From: CAYGSN01 sp964352675
Lineage (GTDB): Bacteria; Pseudomonadota; Alphaproteobacteria; Micavibrionales; Micavibrionaceae
DNA: 64,000 nt
Direction of reading: 5' to 3'
Assembly (NCBI GenBank): GCA_964352675.1
Contig: CAYGSN010000003.1
Span: 55,650-119,649, forward strand
Position numbers and translations under genes: made by a program. Below the pieces are notes generated by a model that saw only the letters and a program-made list of their open reading frames with translations, made no database searches and was not told the origin of the DNA. Shown here one piece after another: positions 8,006-17,688 of this stretch. Each line of letters opens with the position of its first letter. Position 1 is the stretch's first letter.

Positions 8006-9348
8006 AGTTTCTCCAAAATCCTCACCGCAAAATCGGAAAGCGTATCGTCGCGGGCGCCCATGATGATGATACGGTCGCCGGGTCTTGCGTGTTTCAGGAT
8101 ATAAGGTTCGATCTCTGCACGAGTTTCAAACCAGGTCGCCTGCGCGCCTTGCTCCGCCGCCCAGATGGTGACGTCTTTCATGCTGACCGAACGATCCACC
8201 GTTCCGCCAGCGTAATAGGCTTCGGGGAGCAGGAGGAGATCATCGCTGCCCAGATAATGCGCGAAGGCTTCGGCAATCCCTTTGCCAATAAGCTTGAGCG
8301 GGCCGTAGCCATGCATCTGGAACATCACAATTAGCCGCCCCTCAAACGCCTTGAGCGTTTTTAGTGTCGCCGCGATCTTATCCGGATTATGGCCGAAATC
8401 GTCAATCACGGTGATATTATTCTTTGTGCCGACCACATCCATACGGCGCTTAATACCGCGAAATGTGCTGAGCGCATCCGCAGCCCTGGCCAGCGGAATA
8501 TCCAGCACCTCGCACACACGCAGTGCGGCCAGCGCGTTGGAAATATTGTGCATCCCGGCAAGCTGGAGATGCACATCATGCCCCTTATAGGAAAACCCTG
8601 TGCCGTAGGGATTCGGGGTAATGTCTTTCGCATCACTCAGACTATAATTAAACACCGCTACGCTGGCGCGCTCCGCCAGCGCCATCAGTCGTGAATCATC
8701 ACCATTCAGCACAACCGCTTGGCTTGCCCGGTTGATAAAATCCCCGAACAGGGCTTCCAGCTCCTCCATGGTTTTATGATCCAGCGCCACATTATTAACC
8801 ACGGAAATCGCCGGATTATACAGCACGATCGAGCCGTCGCTCTCATCCGTTTCCGTCACGAACGGCCCGGTGCCAACGCGCATATTCGCGCCTAGATTTT
8901 TAATCACCGCGCCATTCATGACCGTTGGATCATGCCCCAATTCGATCAATATATGCGCGATCATACCGGTCACCGTTGATTTTCCGCTAGTTCCGGCCAC
9001 GGAAATACCGATTTGCACCGCATTAAACATCTGCGCCAATAATTCCGCGCGCTTGATGATTGGAACGTTTTTGGCCTTGGCCGCCGCAACATCGGGAATG
9101 GTCTCCTCAATCGCACTGGACACCACCAAAGCATCGAGCCCTTCCGTCACGCCGGAGCCATCCTGCGGCACAAGCTTTATGCCCTGTTTTTCAAGTTCGG
9201 CAAATTTATCGGGTGATTGACCCTGATCATAGCTGCGGTCGCTGCCGAACACGTTATGCCTCTGCTGCGCGCAAATCAGCGCCAGAGCACTCATGCCGCT
9301 GCCACCCACACCGCAAAAAAGATAGGTTTTATGATCGGGCTGCTTCAC
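8002..9348 (-). CDS. Mur ligase family protein, MurC/Mpl-like
   Basis: A 448-residue ATP-dependent ligase with the three Mur domains: N-terminal nucleotide-sugar-binding GVGGSGMSALA, a central ATP site AGTSGKSTVTGM, and a C-terminal domain with DDFGHNPDKIAATL. MurC adds L-Ala to UDP-MurNAc; Mpl adds the recycled tripeptide. The P-loop reads GTSGKST rather than the common GTHGKT(T), and the gene is far from any dcw cluster, so a recycling (Mpl-like) or other MurC-like role is as likely as being the essential MurC. The start is GTG at 9348, six bases after the upstream lipoprotein gene. Confidence 0.85.
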   Translation of the reverse strand: MKQPDHKTYLFCGVGGSGMSALALICAQQRHNVFGSDRSYDQGQSPDKFAELEKQGIKLVPQDGSGVTEGLDALVVSSAIEETIPDVAAAKAKNVPIIKRAELLAQMFNAVQIGISVAGTSGKSTVTGMIAHILIELGHDPTVMNGAVIKNLGANMRVGTGPFVTETDESDGSIVLYNPAISVVNNVALDHKTMEELEALFGDFINRASQAVVLNGDDSRLMALAERASVAVFNYSLSDAKDITPNPYGTGFSYKGHDVHLQLAGMHNISNALAALRVCEVLDIPLARAADALSTFRGIKRRMDVVGTKNNITVIDDFGHNPDKIAATLKTLKAFEGRLIVMFQMHGYGPLKLIGKGIAEAFAHYLGSDDLLLLPEAYYAGGTVDRSVSMKDVTIWAAEQGAQATWFETRAEIEPYILKHARPGDRIIIMGARDDTLSDFAVRILEKL

Positions 9349-9354
9349 CGCGCT

Positions 9355-10080
9355 TTATTGTCCAGGATAAAGAGGAATCGGATCTGCCCCGGCATCGGAT
9401 CCGTCACCCTCAACAGGTGCGGGCACATCCGAAGTAACGGCCACCCCGGCGGGATTAAGCTGGTCCGGAGTTGCATTAATAACCTTGATCAAATCAGCCT
9501 TCCCGGCGGCATTGTTATCACCATAGACAAACCCTGGGTCACTGTAGACTTCCTGGCGTTCTCGGCGCCGCAATTCTATGGGAATAGCGTATTTATCAGC
9601 ATTTAAACGCGGGGAAGAGGGTAAAAACTCTTCCAGATCATAGGTTTCTGGCTGCCGGATATCCGGATTGTTATGCGCCGGCAAATCCTCCGGCGTAACA
9701 GGCATGCCTGTGAAGTCCACACTCACAATCTTCGGATATTGAAACATCGCACCCGATGCATAATCATAAGATGCTCCAGGTACCAAACCGGTTGGCAAAT
9801 TCCCAGCTAAAGTCAACCCAGAAACAGCGGCAGGAATAACCACAGTCTGGTTACGATTACCCGGCGCACGACAATCTACAACAAGATCCTCGCTAGACTT
9901 GTTAATTCGTATCGTGTCGGGCGGGCGCACACGGTATTTAATATTATCGGTATAAACAACGCACATAGCATTCTGCGCACCCGGCGTGACAACCGTCAGA
10001 GGTTGCAACTGCCCCTCCACCAGATCGGCGCAAGCGCCAAGGGCTAAAAGTGATCCGCTTAAAAGGAGAAGTTTGCGCAT
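9355..10080 (-). CDS. Outer-membrane-type lipoprotein of unknown function
   Basis: A 241-residue protein with a lipoprotein signal peptide: MRKLLLLSGSLLALGAC, with lipobox LGAC and the lipidated Cys at residue 17. Asp at +3 and Ala at +2 say little about sorting. The mature part is Pro-rich, contains a segment with two Cys (MCVVY...VVDCRAPG) that may form a disulfide, and ends in a low-complexity acidic tail. The ATG at 10080 is chosen over an upstream frame start at 10125 because it begins the signal peptide. It probably forms an operon with the Mur-ligase gene six bases downstream. Family not recognised. Confidence 0.75.
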   Translation of the reverse strand: MRKLLLLSGSLLALGACADLVEGQLQPLTVVTPGAQNAMCVVYTDNIKYRVRPPDTIRINKSSEDLVVDCRAPGNRNQTVVIPAAVSGLTLAGNLPTGLVPGASYDYASGAMFQYPKIVSVDFTGMPVTPEDLPAHNNPDIRQPETYDLEEFLPSSPRLNADKYAIPIELRRRERQEVYSDPGFVYGDNNAAGKADLIKVINATPDQLNPAGVAVTSDVPAPVEGDGSDAGADPIPLYPGQ

Positions 10081-10168
10081 GAGATATCGTGAGTTGTGAA
10101 TCAGACATGTAAAGAACTTTACCATTTAAGACTACAGAAAATTAGTCTTTGTGGCAATCGATAGGTTT

Positions 10169-12769
10169 TCAGGCGGCGGATTTAAGCGGCTGGTCAACTT
10201 TGAAGGTCAGGAAATCGTCCTTGACCCCGACCTGCACCTGCGCGCCGTCGGCAATCTCGCCTTTGAGAATCATCTCTGCCAGCTTATTTTGCAGCTCATT
10301 TTGAATCACGCGCTTGAGCGGCCGTGCACCATAGACAGGATCATAGCCGCGCTCAGCCAGCCAGGCTTTGGCTTTATCCTCGACCTGAAGTAAAACCCTG
10401 CGGGCGGCCAGTAAATCATGCAAATAATGCAGCTGAATATCGACAATCCCGGTAATCTGCGCCCGCCCCAACCGTTTAAACAGCAGGATATCATCAAGAC
10501 GGTTTAGAAATTCCGGACGGAACGCCGCACGCACAGCCACCATTACAGGTTCGCGCACCTCTTCTACATCGGCGCCCTCTTCCTGCGCCACCAGATGTTC
10601 AGAGCCCAGATTTGAGGTCATGATCAGCACGGTATTGCTGAAATCCACGGTACGGCCCTGCCCGTCGGTCAGGCGGCCGTCATCGAGAACCTGCAGCAGG
10701 ATGTTAAACACATCCGGATGCGCCTTTTCGATTTCATCAAACAAGATAACCTGATACGGCCTGCGTCTTACAGCCTCCGTCAACGCTCCGCCTTCTTCAT
10801 AGCCGACATAACCTGGCGGTGCCCCAACCAAGCGCGCCACAGCGTGCTTCTCCATATATTCAGACATATCGATGCGCACCATCGCCTGATCATCATCAAA
10901 CAGGAATTCGGCCAAAGCCTTGGTCAGCTCGGTTTTTCCCACGCCCGTTGGCCCTAAAAATAAAAAGGAGCCAATGGGGCGGCGGGGGTCCTGTAGACCC
11001 GCCCGCGCGCGGCGGATGGCATTAGAGACAGCCACAACAGCCTGATTCTGCCCGACCACGCGCTGGGTGAGCTTGTCTTCCATTTGCAGGAGCTTGTCGC
11101 GTTCGCCCGCCAGCATTTTATCAACCGGAATACCGGTCCAGCGGCTGACGATGTTGGCGATATCATCCTCAGTGACTTCCTCATGGATCAGGCTACTCGC
11201 ACCTTTAATCTCGCCGCTTTTGGCCAGCTTTTCTTCAAGCTCCGGGATCTTGCCGTATTTTAACTCACTTGCTCTGGCCCAATTGCCGTCGCGCTCGGCC
11301 TGTTCCAGCTCAAGGCGCGCCTTGTCCAGCGCTTCTGTCTGTTTCTGGCCTGCATTCAACTTTTCCTTCTCTGCCCGCCATTGCGCGCTCATATCGGCGG
11401 ATTTCGATTCAAGATCACTCAACTCCTCTTCCAGCTTTTGCAGCCGTTCTTTCGAAGCTTTATCCGATTCTTTCTTAAGCGCCTCACGCTCAATCTTCAG
11501 CTGAATAATCCGCCGGTCGAGCTCATCCAGTTCTTCGGGCTTGGAATCGGCCTGCATACGAATGCGCGATGACGCCTCATCAACCAGGTCAATCGCTTTA
11601 TCCGGCAAAAACCGATCGGTGATATAGCGGTTGGACAACGTAGCAGCGGCCACAATCGCTGTGTCAGTGATACGCACACCGTGATGCACCTCGTATTTTT
11701 CCTTCAGGCCGCGCAGGATCGAAACCGTATCCTCCACGGTCGGCTCGCTCACAAAAACCGGCTGAAAACGCCGGGCCAGCGCGGCGTCCTTTTCAATATG
11801 CTTGCGGTATTCATCGAGAGTGGTGGCACCAACCATACGCAGCTCTCCGCGCGCCAGAGCGGGTTTTAGCATATTTCCGGCATCCATCGCCCCCTCGGCC
11901 TTTCCGGCCCCGACCAACGTATGCAACTCATCCAGGAACAATATGATTTCGCCCGGAGCAGCGCGAATTTCATCCAAAACAGCCTTCAGCCGCTCTTCAA
12001 ATTCTCCTCGGAATTTCGCCCCGGCCAGCAACGCGCCTAGATCCAGCGACATCAGGCGCTTACCTTTGAGGCTTTCCGGCACATCGCCATTGATAATACG
12101 CAGAGCCAGCCCCTCGACAATTGCGGTTTTCCCTACGCCCGGCTCCCCGATCAAAACAGGATTGTTCTTCGTCCGGCGCGAAAGCACCTGCACCGTGCGG
12201 CGGATTTCCTCATCCCGTCCAATAATTGGGTCCAGCTTGCCGTCCAGCGCCGCCTGCGTCAGGTCCTGCGCGTATTTGTTCAGGGCGTCGAACTGATCCT
12301 CTGCCCCGGCCGTATCGGCGGTGCGGCCCTTGCGCACATCATTGATGGCCTGATTTAATTTCTGATCGTTCAGCCCTGCATCTTCCAGATAGCCGCAAAT
12401 GTCCGTTTTTTTCGCCAACACCATGGCCTGCAGGACACGCTCAGCAGTCACGAATTTATCGCCGGATTTTTCTGCCAATTTCAATGCGTTGTCGGTGATT
12501 TTTGCGAGATCACTTGAGAGACGCATCTGTCCTGCACCCGCCCCCTCCACCACAGGAAACTTGGAAAGAGCAACACTTAAATCTTTGATTAACCTTGATA
12601 AATCAGCGTCAGCCCCAACGATAAGCTTGGACACCAACCCACCCTGCTCATCCAACATAACCTTGAGCAAATGCTCCGGCTCCAGCGATTGATGGCCTGA
12701 ACGCATCGCCAATGTCTGCGCCTGCTGCAGGAAGCTCTTTGTTTTCTCTGTTAAACGATCAAAGTCCAT
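10169..12769 (-). CDS. clpB: ATP-dependent disaggregase ClpB
   Basis: An 866-residue Hsp100 chaperone that, with DnaK, extracts polypeptides from aggregates in the cytosol. Visible in order: the N-terminal Clp-N repeats (residues 1-145), AAA+ domain 1 with Walker A GEPGVGKTA near residue 205, the long coiled-coil middle domain (about 410-525, rich in Leu, Glu and Lys) that distinguishes ClpB from ClpA, and AAA+ domain 2 with GPTGVGKTE near 605. There is no obvious Shine-Dalgarno before the ATG. The TTGACC and TAATAT boxes just upstream leave almost no leader and are only a weak promoter candidate. It is the last gene of the lysC-to-clpB block. Confidence 0.98.
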   Translation of the reverse strand: MDFDRLTEKTKSFLQQAQTLAMRSGHQSLEPEHLLKVMLDEQGGLVSKLIVGADADLSRLIKDLSVALSKFPVVEGAGAGQMRLSSDLAKITDNALKLAEKSGDKFVTAERVLQAMVLAKKTDICGYLEDAGLNDQKLNQAINDVRKGRTADTAGAEDQFDALNKYAQDLTQAALDGKLDPIIGRDEEIRRTVQVLSRRTKNNPVLIGEPGVGKTAIVEGLALRIINGDVPESLKGKRLMSLDLGALLAGAKFRGEFEERLKAVLDEIRAAPGEIILFLDELHTLVGAGKAEGAMDAGNMLKPALARGELRMVGATTLDEYRKHIEKDAALARRFQPVFVSEPTVEDTVSILRGLKEKYEVHHGVRITDTAIVAAATLSNRYITDRFLPDKAIDLVDEASSRIRMQADSKPEELDELDRRIIQLKIEREALKKESDKASKERLQKLEEELSDLESKSADMSAQWRAEKEKLNAGQKQTEALDKARLELEQAERDGNWARASELKYGKIPELEEKLAKSGEIKGASSLIHEEVTEDDIANIVSRWTGIPVDKMLAGERDKLLQMEDKLTQRVVGQNQAVVAVSNAIRRARAGLQDPRRPIGSFLFLGPTGVGKTELTKALAEFLFDDDQAMVRIDMSEYMEKHAVARLVGAPPGYVGYEEGGALTEAVRRRPYQVILFDEIEKAHPDVFNILLQVLDDGRLTDGQGRTVDFSNTVLIMTSNLGSEHLVAQEEGADVEEVREPVMVAVRAAFRPEFLNRLDDILLFKRLGRAQITGIVDIQLHYLHDLLAARRVLLQVEDKAKAWLAERGYDPVYGARPLKRVIQNELQNKLAEMILKGEIADGAQVQVGVKDDFLTFKVDQPLKSAA

Positions 12770-12823
12770 AGGAAATATATTAAGTTAGAGGGCATTAAGG
12801 TCAAGAATTGAATTCATTCGAGA

Positions 12824-12855
12824 ATAAAAAAAGGCGGTCACCTAACCGCCTTTAT
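12824..12855 (-). terminator. Rho-independent terminator after the DUF4167 gene
   Basis: An 8-bp stem (12831-12838 with 12845-12852, AAGGCGGT/ACCGCCTT) and a six-base loop. Read on the minus strand it is followed by a run of seven or more T, and it sits about 24 bases after the DUF4167 stop. It would separate that gene from clpB, which then needs its own promoter in the 60 bases upstream of its start. On the plus strand the tail is only TTTATT, so the minus direction is favoured. Confidence 0.8.
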
Positions 12856-12875
12856 TGTCGCAAATATCTGCTTTG

Positions 12876-13292
12876 TTAAGCACTCATTTCAGGTGTACGT
12901 TCCTTCTTTTCATCAGATGAAGAATTAGGATTCCCGCCTAAGATGCTGGAAGGTAACGATAAATCGCCCTTTCTCTCTTGATCCTCATCCTGAGATTGGT
13001 CCGCAGATTCACGCTGTCTGGAAGACTGTACGTCTGAAGAATCCCAAGAGTTTATAATCCGCTGGTAATGCTCCGCATGCTGCAGATAGTTCTGCTCCAT
13101 CATGGTGTCATCAGAGGCTGCCGCATCCTTGGCCAGAGACATATATTTTTCTGCTACCTGATGCGCAGTGCCGCGAATACGTACATCCGGCCCATTGCTA
13201 TCAAACACCTGTGAACGGTTATTCTGACCCCCGCTACGGCGCCCGCTGCCACCCCTGTTTCTTTGTCTTCTGTTTGAAGTTCCGTGTCTCAT
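12876..13292 (-). CDS. DUF4167 domain protein
   Basis: A 138-residue protein with a basic Arg/Asn/Gly-rich N-terminus (MRHGTSNRRQRNRGG), the DUF4167 core (SNGPDVRIRGTAHQVAEKYMSLA, then YLQHAEHYQRII) and an acidic, Ser-rich tail. The basic arm plus helical core suggests nucleic-acid or ribosome association, but no function is established to my knowledge. The position between prmC and clpB is the usual one in alphaproteobacteria. The ATG at 13292 is chosen because it begins the conserved arm. The frame continues upstream to 13412, but that part has no family resemblance. Confidence 0.88.
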   Translation of the reverse strand: MRHGTSNRRQRNRGGSGRRSGGQNNRSQVFDSNGPDVRIRGTAHQVAEKYMSLAKDAAASDDTMMEQNYLQHAEHYQRIINSWDSSDVQSSRQRESADQSQDEDQERKGDLSLPSSILGGNPNSSSDEKKERTPEMSA

Positions 13293-13504
13293 TTTTTTGT
13301 TCCGTTTTTTGTTTTCCAAAAGAATCATACACACACGTACACCGTACACCATTATCAGACTGGTGCCTAGCCTGAGTTGACTAAAACCACAACATTTAGG
13401 GTTTTTCATCAAACAGCAAACTGCATGTTGCGCTTTTGCGTGTTGAATAAAAACAACCTACAGCCAAGTCGGATTCCTGTTCAAGCACAACTCTGAAAAA
13501 AAAA

Positions 13505-14353
13505 TTATTTATCCCCACAAGTGATTTCCACAAGCCGCGGCCAGCGGGCCAGATCATGATGTACGCGCAGGACCGTAAGGCCAGATTCTTTGCTGAGTCG
13601 CACCACATCCTCATGCTGGTTATATCCGATTTCAAACAAGCCAATCCCGCCAGGATTTAAATGATTTCTGAGTGAGGAAAAAATTGTTTTGTAAGCTTGC
13701 AGACCATTTTTACCTCCATCAAGAGCCAGAATCGGGTCGTAATTTTTAACGGATTCGTCCAGATTCGAAATCTCATCCGTCTCGATATAAGGGGGATTCG
13801 AAACAATCAAATTAAAGTACTCGCCGGCGATCGGCTGAAACCACTCTCCTTTTTTGAGAACAGCGCGGCGTTCCAGATCATGGGCCTTCAGATTTGACTG
13901 CGCAACCTGAAGGGCTCCGCTGGAAACATCTACACCAACACCCGTGGCCGTCGTAAATTCATGCAACAAAGCCGCCAGAATACAGCCCGTTCCAGTGCCT
14001 AAATCCAAAATTTTTGTCGGTGGATTATCTTTAAAAATTTCCAACGCGCGCTCAACAATCAGCTCCGTCTCGGGACGCGGATCAAGCGTTTCAGGAGAAA
14101 CCTCAAAGCTCATCCCCCAAAATTCTTTTGTTCCAAAGATTCGTGATAACGGCTCGCCCTCGATGCGGCGCTGTATCGTGGATTCGATTGCTACACACTG
14201 GGAAACATCGATCTCGACTTCCCCGGCGATAATATCTGCCCAACCGCACGCCACCTGAACCTCAAGGATTCGCCGCGCCTCAAGTTCGGCCGTAGCGATT
14301 CCCGCCGCGGCAAGCCTTGTTTTTAAATCCTGATACACGATTGAAAGATTCAT
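13505..14353 (-). CDS. prmC: Release factor glutamine methyltransferase PrmC
   Basis: A 282-residue class I SAM methyltransferase that methylates the Gln of the GGQ motif of release factors RF1 and RF2. It has the N-terminal helical release-factor-binding domain (about residues 1-75), SAM motif I LDLGTGTGCI near residue 115, and the NPPY catalytic motif near residue 186 that holds the target glutamine. It lies 27 bases downstream of prfA, its substrate gene, on the same strand, the usual pairing. About 210 bases without a convincing gene separate its stop from the DUF4167 start. Confidence 0.96.
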   Translation of the reverse strand: MNLSIVYQDLKTRLAAAGIATAELEARRILEVQVACGWADIIAGEVEIDVSQCVAIESTIQRRIEGEPLSRIFGTKEFWGMSFEVSPETLDPRPETELIVERALEIFKDNPPTKILDLGTGTGCILAALLHEFTTATGVGVDVSSGALQVAQSNLKAHDLERRAVLKKGEWFQPIAGEYFNLIVSNPPYIETDEISNLDESVKNYDPILALDGGKNGLQAYKTIFSSLRNHLNPGGIGLFEIGYNQHEDVVRLSKESGLTVLRVHHDLARWPRLVEITCGDK

Positions 14354-14380
14354 TATTCATTACAAAGGGATTCGAAAGGC

Positions 14381-15442
14381 TTACCCGTCAATCTCCGCCA
14401 AGGCGCTAGCATGATCTTCGGCCGTCAGGGCCTCGACAATCTCTGTCAAATCGCCATGCAGAACCGCATCGAGGTTGTAGAGCGTCAAATTCACGCGGTG
14501 ATCAGTTACGCGCCCTTGCGGATAGTTATAAGTACGAATTCGGTCCGAACGATCGCCTGTGCCAACCTGTGACTTACGATCGGCCGCACGCTCCTGTTCC
14601 TGCTTCTGGCGCTGCAGATCATACAAACGTGTCCGCAACACCGTCATGGCCTTGGCCCGGTTTTTATGCTGGGAGCGCTCTTCCTGCATCTCTACAACAA
14701 CGCCTGTGGGAATATGTGTGATCCGCACCGCGCTATCGGTCGTGTTTACGTGCTGCCCGCCTGCGCCCTGCGACTTATATGTATCAACCTTCAGATCCGC
14801 CGGATTGATATCGATATCCACCTCCTCAGCTTCGGCCAGAACAGCCACCGTCGCCGCAGAGGTGTGAATGCGCCCGCCGGATTCGGTCTTCGGGATGCGC
14901 TGCACCCTGTGCGCCCCGGATTCATATTTCAGCTTCTGGAACACATTACGCCCTGTGATCTGCGCGATAATCTCCTTATACCCGCCAATATCGTTCTCTG
15001 AGGCTTCCATCACCTCCAGCTTCCAGCCCTGCGCGGCGGCAAAGCCCTTATACATGGTGAACAAATCCGCCGCGAATAGAGCCGCCTCATCCCCGCCGGT
15101 ACCGGCCCTGATCTCCAGAATCGCATTTTTGGAATCGGCCTCGTCTTTCGGAATCAGGGCCATTTTTATTTTGTGTTCAATCTCAGGCAGGCGCGATTCA
15201 ATACCGCGCAGCTCTTCCGCCGCCATCGCTTTCATCTCCGGATCACCCAGCAATTCCTGCAAATCTTCCTTTTCCTGTAAGGCCTGCTCATACTCATCCA
15301 GAACTTCGACAATCGGGCTGAGTTCCGCATATTCCATCGACATCTGCGCAAACTTCTCACCGCTCAGCCCACCAGCGGACATCAACGCGGAAAGTTCTTC
15401 ATGACGAGCGCGGATAGAGCCCAATTTTGCTTTTAAAGACAT
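14381..15442 (-). CDS. prfA: Peptide chain release factor 1
   Basis: RF1, 353 residues, recognises UAA and UAG and triggers peptidyl-tRNA hydrolysis. The GGQ motif is in GAGGQHVNTTDSAVRI near residue 230. The tripeptide anticodon region is in QRIPKTESGGRIHTSA, where the PxT is PKT; RF1 has variable middle residues here, and the lack of SPF rules out RF2. Length is normal. The ATG at 15442 begins the MSLKAKLGSIRARHEE helix. It is cotranscribed with prmC. Upstream lies the RodZ-like gene, where other alphaproteobacteria often have ptsP. Confidence 0.97.
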   Translation of the reverse strand: MSLKAKLGSIRARHEELSALMSAGGLSGEKFAQMSMEYAELSPIVEVLDEYEQALQEKEDLQELLGDPEMKAMAAEELRGIESRLPEIEHKIKMALIPKDEADSKNAILEIRAGTGGDEAALFAADLFTMYKGFAAAQGWKLEVMEASENDIGGYKEIIAQITGRNVFQKLKYESGAHRVQRIPKTESGGRIHTSAATVAVLAEAEEVDIDINPADLKVDTYKSQGAGGQHVNTTDSAVRITHIPTGVVVEMQEERSQHKNRAKAMTVLRTRLYDLQRQKQEQERAADRKSQVGTGDRSDRIRTYNYPQGRVTDHRVNLTLYNLDAVLHGDLTEIVEALTAEDHASALAEIDG

Positions 15443-15531
15443 ATTTTAGAAAACCATTTTTCTAGAGTAAACCGACCACGTGAATAGCGTATTTGGCTGT
15501 AAAGTTCGAGAAGTTTTTTAAAGAAGAACCG

Positions 15532-16395
15532 CTAGGATTCGCCGGAATAGTTCTTACGCAGATATTCCATATCCAGCGGTACGTCGCGCAAAACATCGCC
15601 TTGCTCTCCCAGAGCCTTCAGAAGCGTCCCTCCAATTTCGATCTGGACACCGCCGGCATTACCCAAAGACATAGTAAGGTCGGGGCGGTCGGGCACAAAA
15701 TACTCATCCCCCTGTTCTAAAACGCGTGAGACAATCTTCTTGCCGCTTTGGTCTTTGATCTCGACCCAGCTATTGCTTGAGATTTTCAGAGTGATTCCGC
15801 GTTGTTGTTGCGGGGCTTCTTGATCGATCTGGGCACTCGCCTGCGAAGATATTTCCGGCGCCGGATCGGGTGCGGCTGCGGGTTTAATGTCCTCCGGGAG
15901 ATAGGGACCATAGGCATCCGGAGATTGAGATTTGGCAAACTCTTTTTCTACCGGAGGTACAGTTTCCGTCAGCGCGCGGCCGCCGCTGCCAAATCCGCCC
16001 GCGCCCCAGACAAAAAGCAAGCCCACAGCAAGAATAACAGAGGCCGCAACCAGCCAGGGTTGTGGAATTTTGCTTTCCGCCGCAGAGACCGGGAAATGCA
16101 ATTCCGGTGCGTGGGTTCTGCCACCGGCCTGCTGTTTGAAAATCTTGACCATCTGATCGCCGTCTAGCCCCAGATATTCCGAATACGATCGGATGAAGCC
16201 GATAGCATAAACCTTGCCGGGGAGAACTTCGTAATTTCCGTTTTCGATGGCTTCTATCTGGCTGGCACGGATACGCAGAGCGCGTTCGATATCCACCAGA
16301 CTCTGGCCGTAATGAAGCCGTGTGCGGCGAAGGATTTCGCCCACTGGCATATCCGTGTGGTACAGATCTTCTGTGTTCAACGCAACTTGTTCCAT
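15532..16395 (-). CDS. RodZ-like helix-turn-helix membrane protein
   Basis: A 287-residue protein with three parts: a cytoplasmic Cro/CI-type HTH (about residues 16-82, with RRTRLHYGQSLVDIERALRI and RSYSEYLGLD), one membrane helix (about 113-131) and a periplasmic portion ending in a DUF4115-like domain (SNSWVEIKDQSGKKIV...). In RodZ this architecture links MreB to the elongation machinery and cell shape. A Pro/Ala/Gln-rich linker joins the helix and the domain. It sits between lysC and prfA, unlike E. coli rodZ, which is next to ispG. The family match is good; a role in cell shape is inferred. Confidence 0.85.
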   Translation of the reverse strand: MEQVALNTEDLYHTDMPVGEILRRTRLHYGQSLVDIERALRIRASQIEAIENGNYEVLPGKVYAIGFIRSYSEYLGLDGDQMVKIFKQQAGGRTHAPELHFPVSAAESKIPQPWLVAASVILAVGLLFVWGAGGFGSGGRALTETVPPVEKEFAKSQSPDAYGPYLPEDIKPAAAPDPAPEISSQASAQIDQEAPQQQRGITLKISSNSWVEIKDQSGKKIVSRVLEQGDEYFVPDRPDLTMSLGNAGGVQIEIGGTLLKALGEQGDVLRDVPLDMEYLRKNYSGES

Positions 16396-16422
16396 AAAAA
16401 TGGAAGAATAGACTATTTTTGT

Positions 16423-17652
16423 CTATTCTTCCAGCCCATATGCAGAATGTAATGCACGGACGGCCAACTCAACGTAATCTTCCAAAATCAGAACACTGAT
16501 TTTGATCTCAGATGTTGAAATCACCTGAATGTTAATTCCTTTATCGGCCAGCGTCTTAAACATCTGGCTGGCGACGCCGTGATTGGTGATCATCCCGACC
16601 CCGACAACAGAGACCTTGGCCACATCACTGGCCGAGATTACCTTCACGCCTTTGAGCTCAGGCAGGTCTTTTAGAGTCGCGATGGAGGTGTCCAGATCCG
16701 CCCGTGAAACCGTAAAGGTCAAATCCGTCGCCTCCCCGTCCGAGGATACGTTCTGGACGATCATGTCCACGTTTATCCCGGCTTCGGCAAGGGGCTCAAA
16801 AATTTTCGCAGCCACGCCCGGTACATCCGCCACCCGAAGCAGGGTGACTTTGGCCTCATCGCGGCTGTAGGCCACGCCGCTCACTACGTTTTGTTCCATG
16901 ATTTCCTCTTCTTTTACAACAAGCGTTCCCGGCAAGTCGCTGCCGATATGATCTTCAAAACTGGACAGAACCTGCAATGGCACATGATATTTCATGGCCA
17001 CTTCAACGGATCTGGTCTGCAGGACTTTGGCGCCAAGAGAGGCCATCTCCATCATCTCCTCGTAAGAGATTTTATCAATTTTACGTGCAGCCGGTACAAT
17101 GCGCGGATCGGTGGTATACACGCCGTCCACATCCGTATAGATATCACAACGATCGGCCTTCAGCGCCGCCGCAAGGGCAAGAGCCGTCGTGTCTGACCCG
17201 CCGCGCCCCAACGTCGAAATCCGCCCGCGTTTCGTTATCCCCTGGAAGCCGGGAACGACCATAACCTCGCCCGCATCGAGGCGCTTATGTGCTTCCTCGG
17301 TCGCGATATTTATAATGCGCGCCTTGGCGTGGAAATCGTCAGTTTCAATCGGGATCTGCCAGCCTTGCCAGGATCGCGCATTCAGCCCGCGCTTCTGCAG
17401 CGCCATTGCCATCAATCCGGAGGTGATCTGCTCCCCGCTGGCCACCACCACGTCATATTCCCGCGCATCATAAGTCTTGGAGATCGCATCGCAATATCCG
17501 ACCAGTTGATTAGTCACACCGGACATCGCCGAGACGACGACAACGACTTTATGGCCCCGCTCCACCTCGCGCACGATCTTATCGGCGGCGTTCTGGAGCC
17601 GGACCGGATCGGCGACGGATGTCCCGCCAAATTTTGCAACAATCAAACCCAT
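16423..17652 (-). CDS. lysC: Aspartate kinase
   Basis: A 409-residue aspartokinase, the first step from aspartate to lysine, threonine and methionine. The N-terminal MGLIVAKFGGTSV contains the ATP/aspartate-binding KFGGTS, a GRGGSDTTALALAAAL stretch follows near residue 150, and two ACT-type regulatory repeats fill the C-terminal third, so feedback inhibition by end products is likely. ATG 17652 is preferred to a TTG at 17667 because it begins the family N-terminus. The gene is divergent from ubiG with 36 bases between them, too little for a lysine riboswitch. lysA is found 5 kb away on the other strand. Confidence 0.97.
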   Translation of the reverse strand: MGLIVAKFGGTSVADPVRLQNAADKIVREVERGHKVVVVVSAMSGVTNQLVGYCDAISKTYDAREYDVVVASGEQITSGLMAMALQKRGLNARSWQGWQIPIETDDFHAKARIINIATEEAHKRLDAGEVMVVPGFQGITKRGRISTLGRGGSDTTALALAAALKADRCDIYTDVDGVYTTDPRIVPAARKIDKISYEEMMEMASLGAKVLQTRSVEVAMKYHVPLQVLSSFEDHIGSDLPGTLVVKEEEIMEQNVVSGVAYSRDEAKVTLLRVADVPGVAAKIFEPLAEAGINVDMIVQNVSSDGEATDLTFTVSRADLDTSIATLKDLPELKGVKVISASDVAKVSVVGVGMITNHGVASQMFKTLADKGINIQVISTSEIKISVLILEDYVELAVRALHSAYGLEE

Positions 17653-17688
17653 GGTTTTTTCAATCAAAATCCTATATTTAAGGGAGAT

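Noticed and set aside
12770..12830. Heat-shock sigma-32 promoter for clpB
   Set aside because: A CTTGAC is present on the minus strand, but the downstream box is at the wrong distance and the resulting leader would be only a few bases.
17653..17688. A lysine riboswitch upstream of lysC
   Set aside because: Only 36 bases separate lysC from ubiG, too short for that structure.
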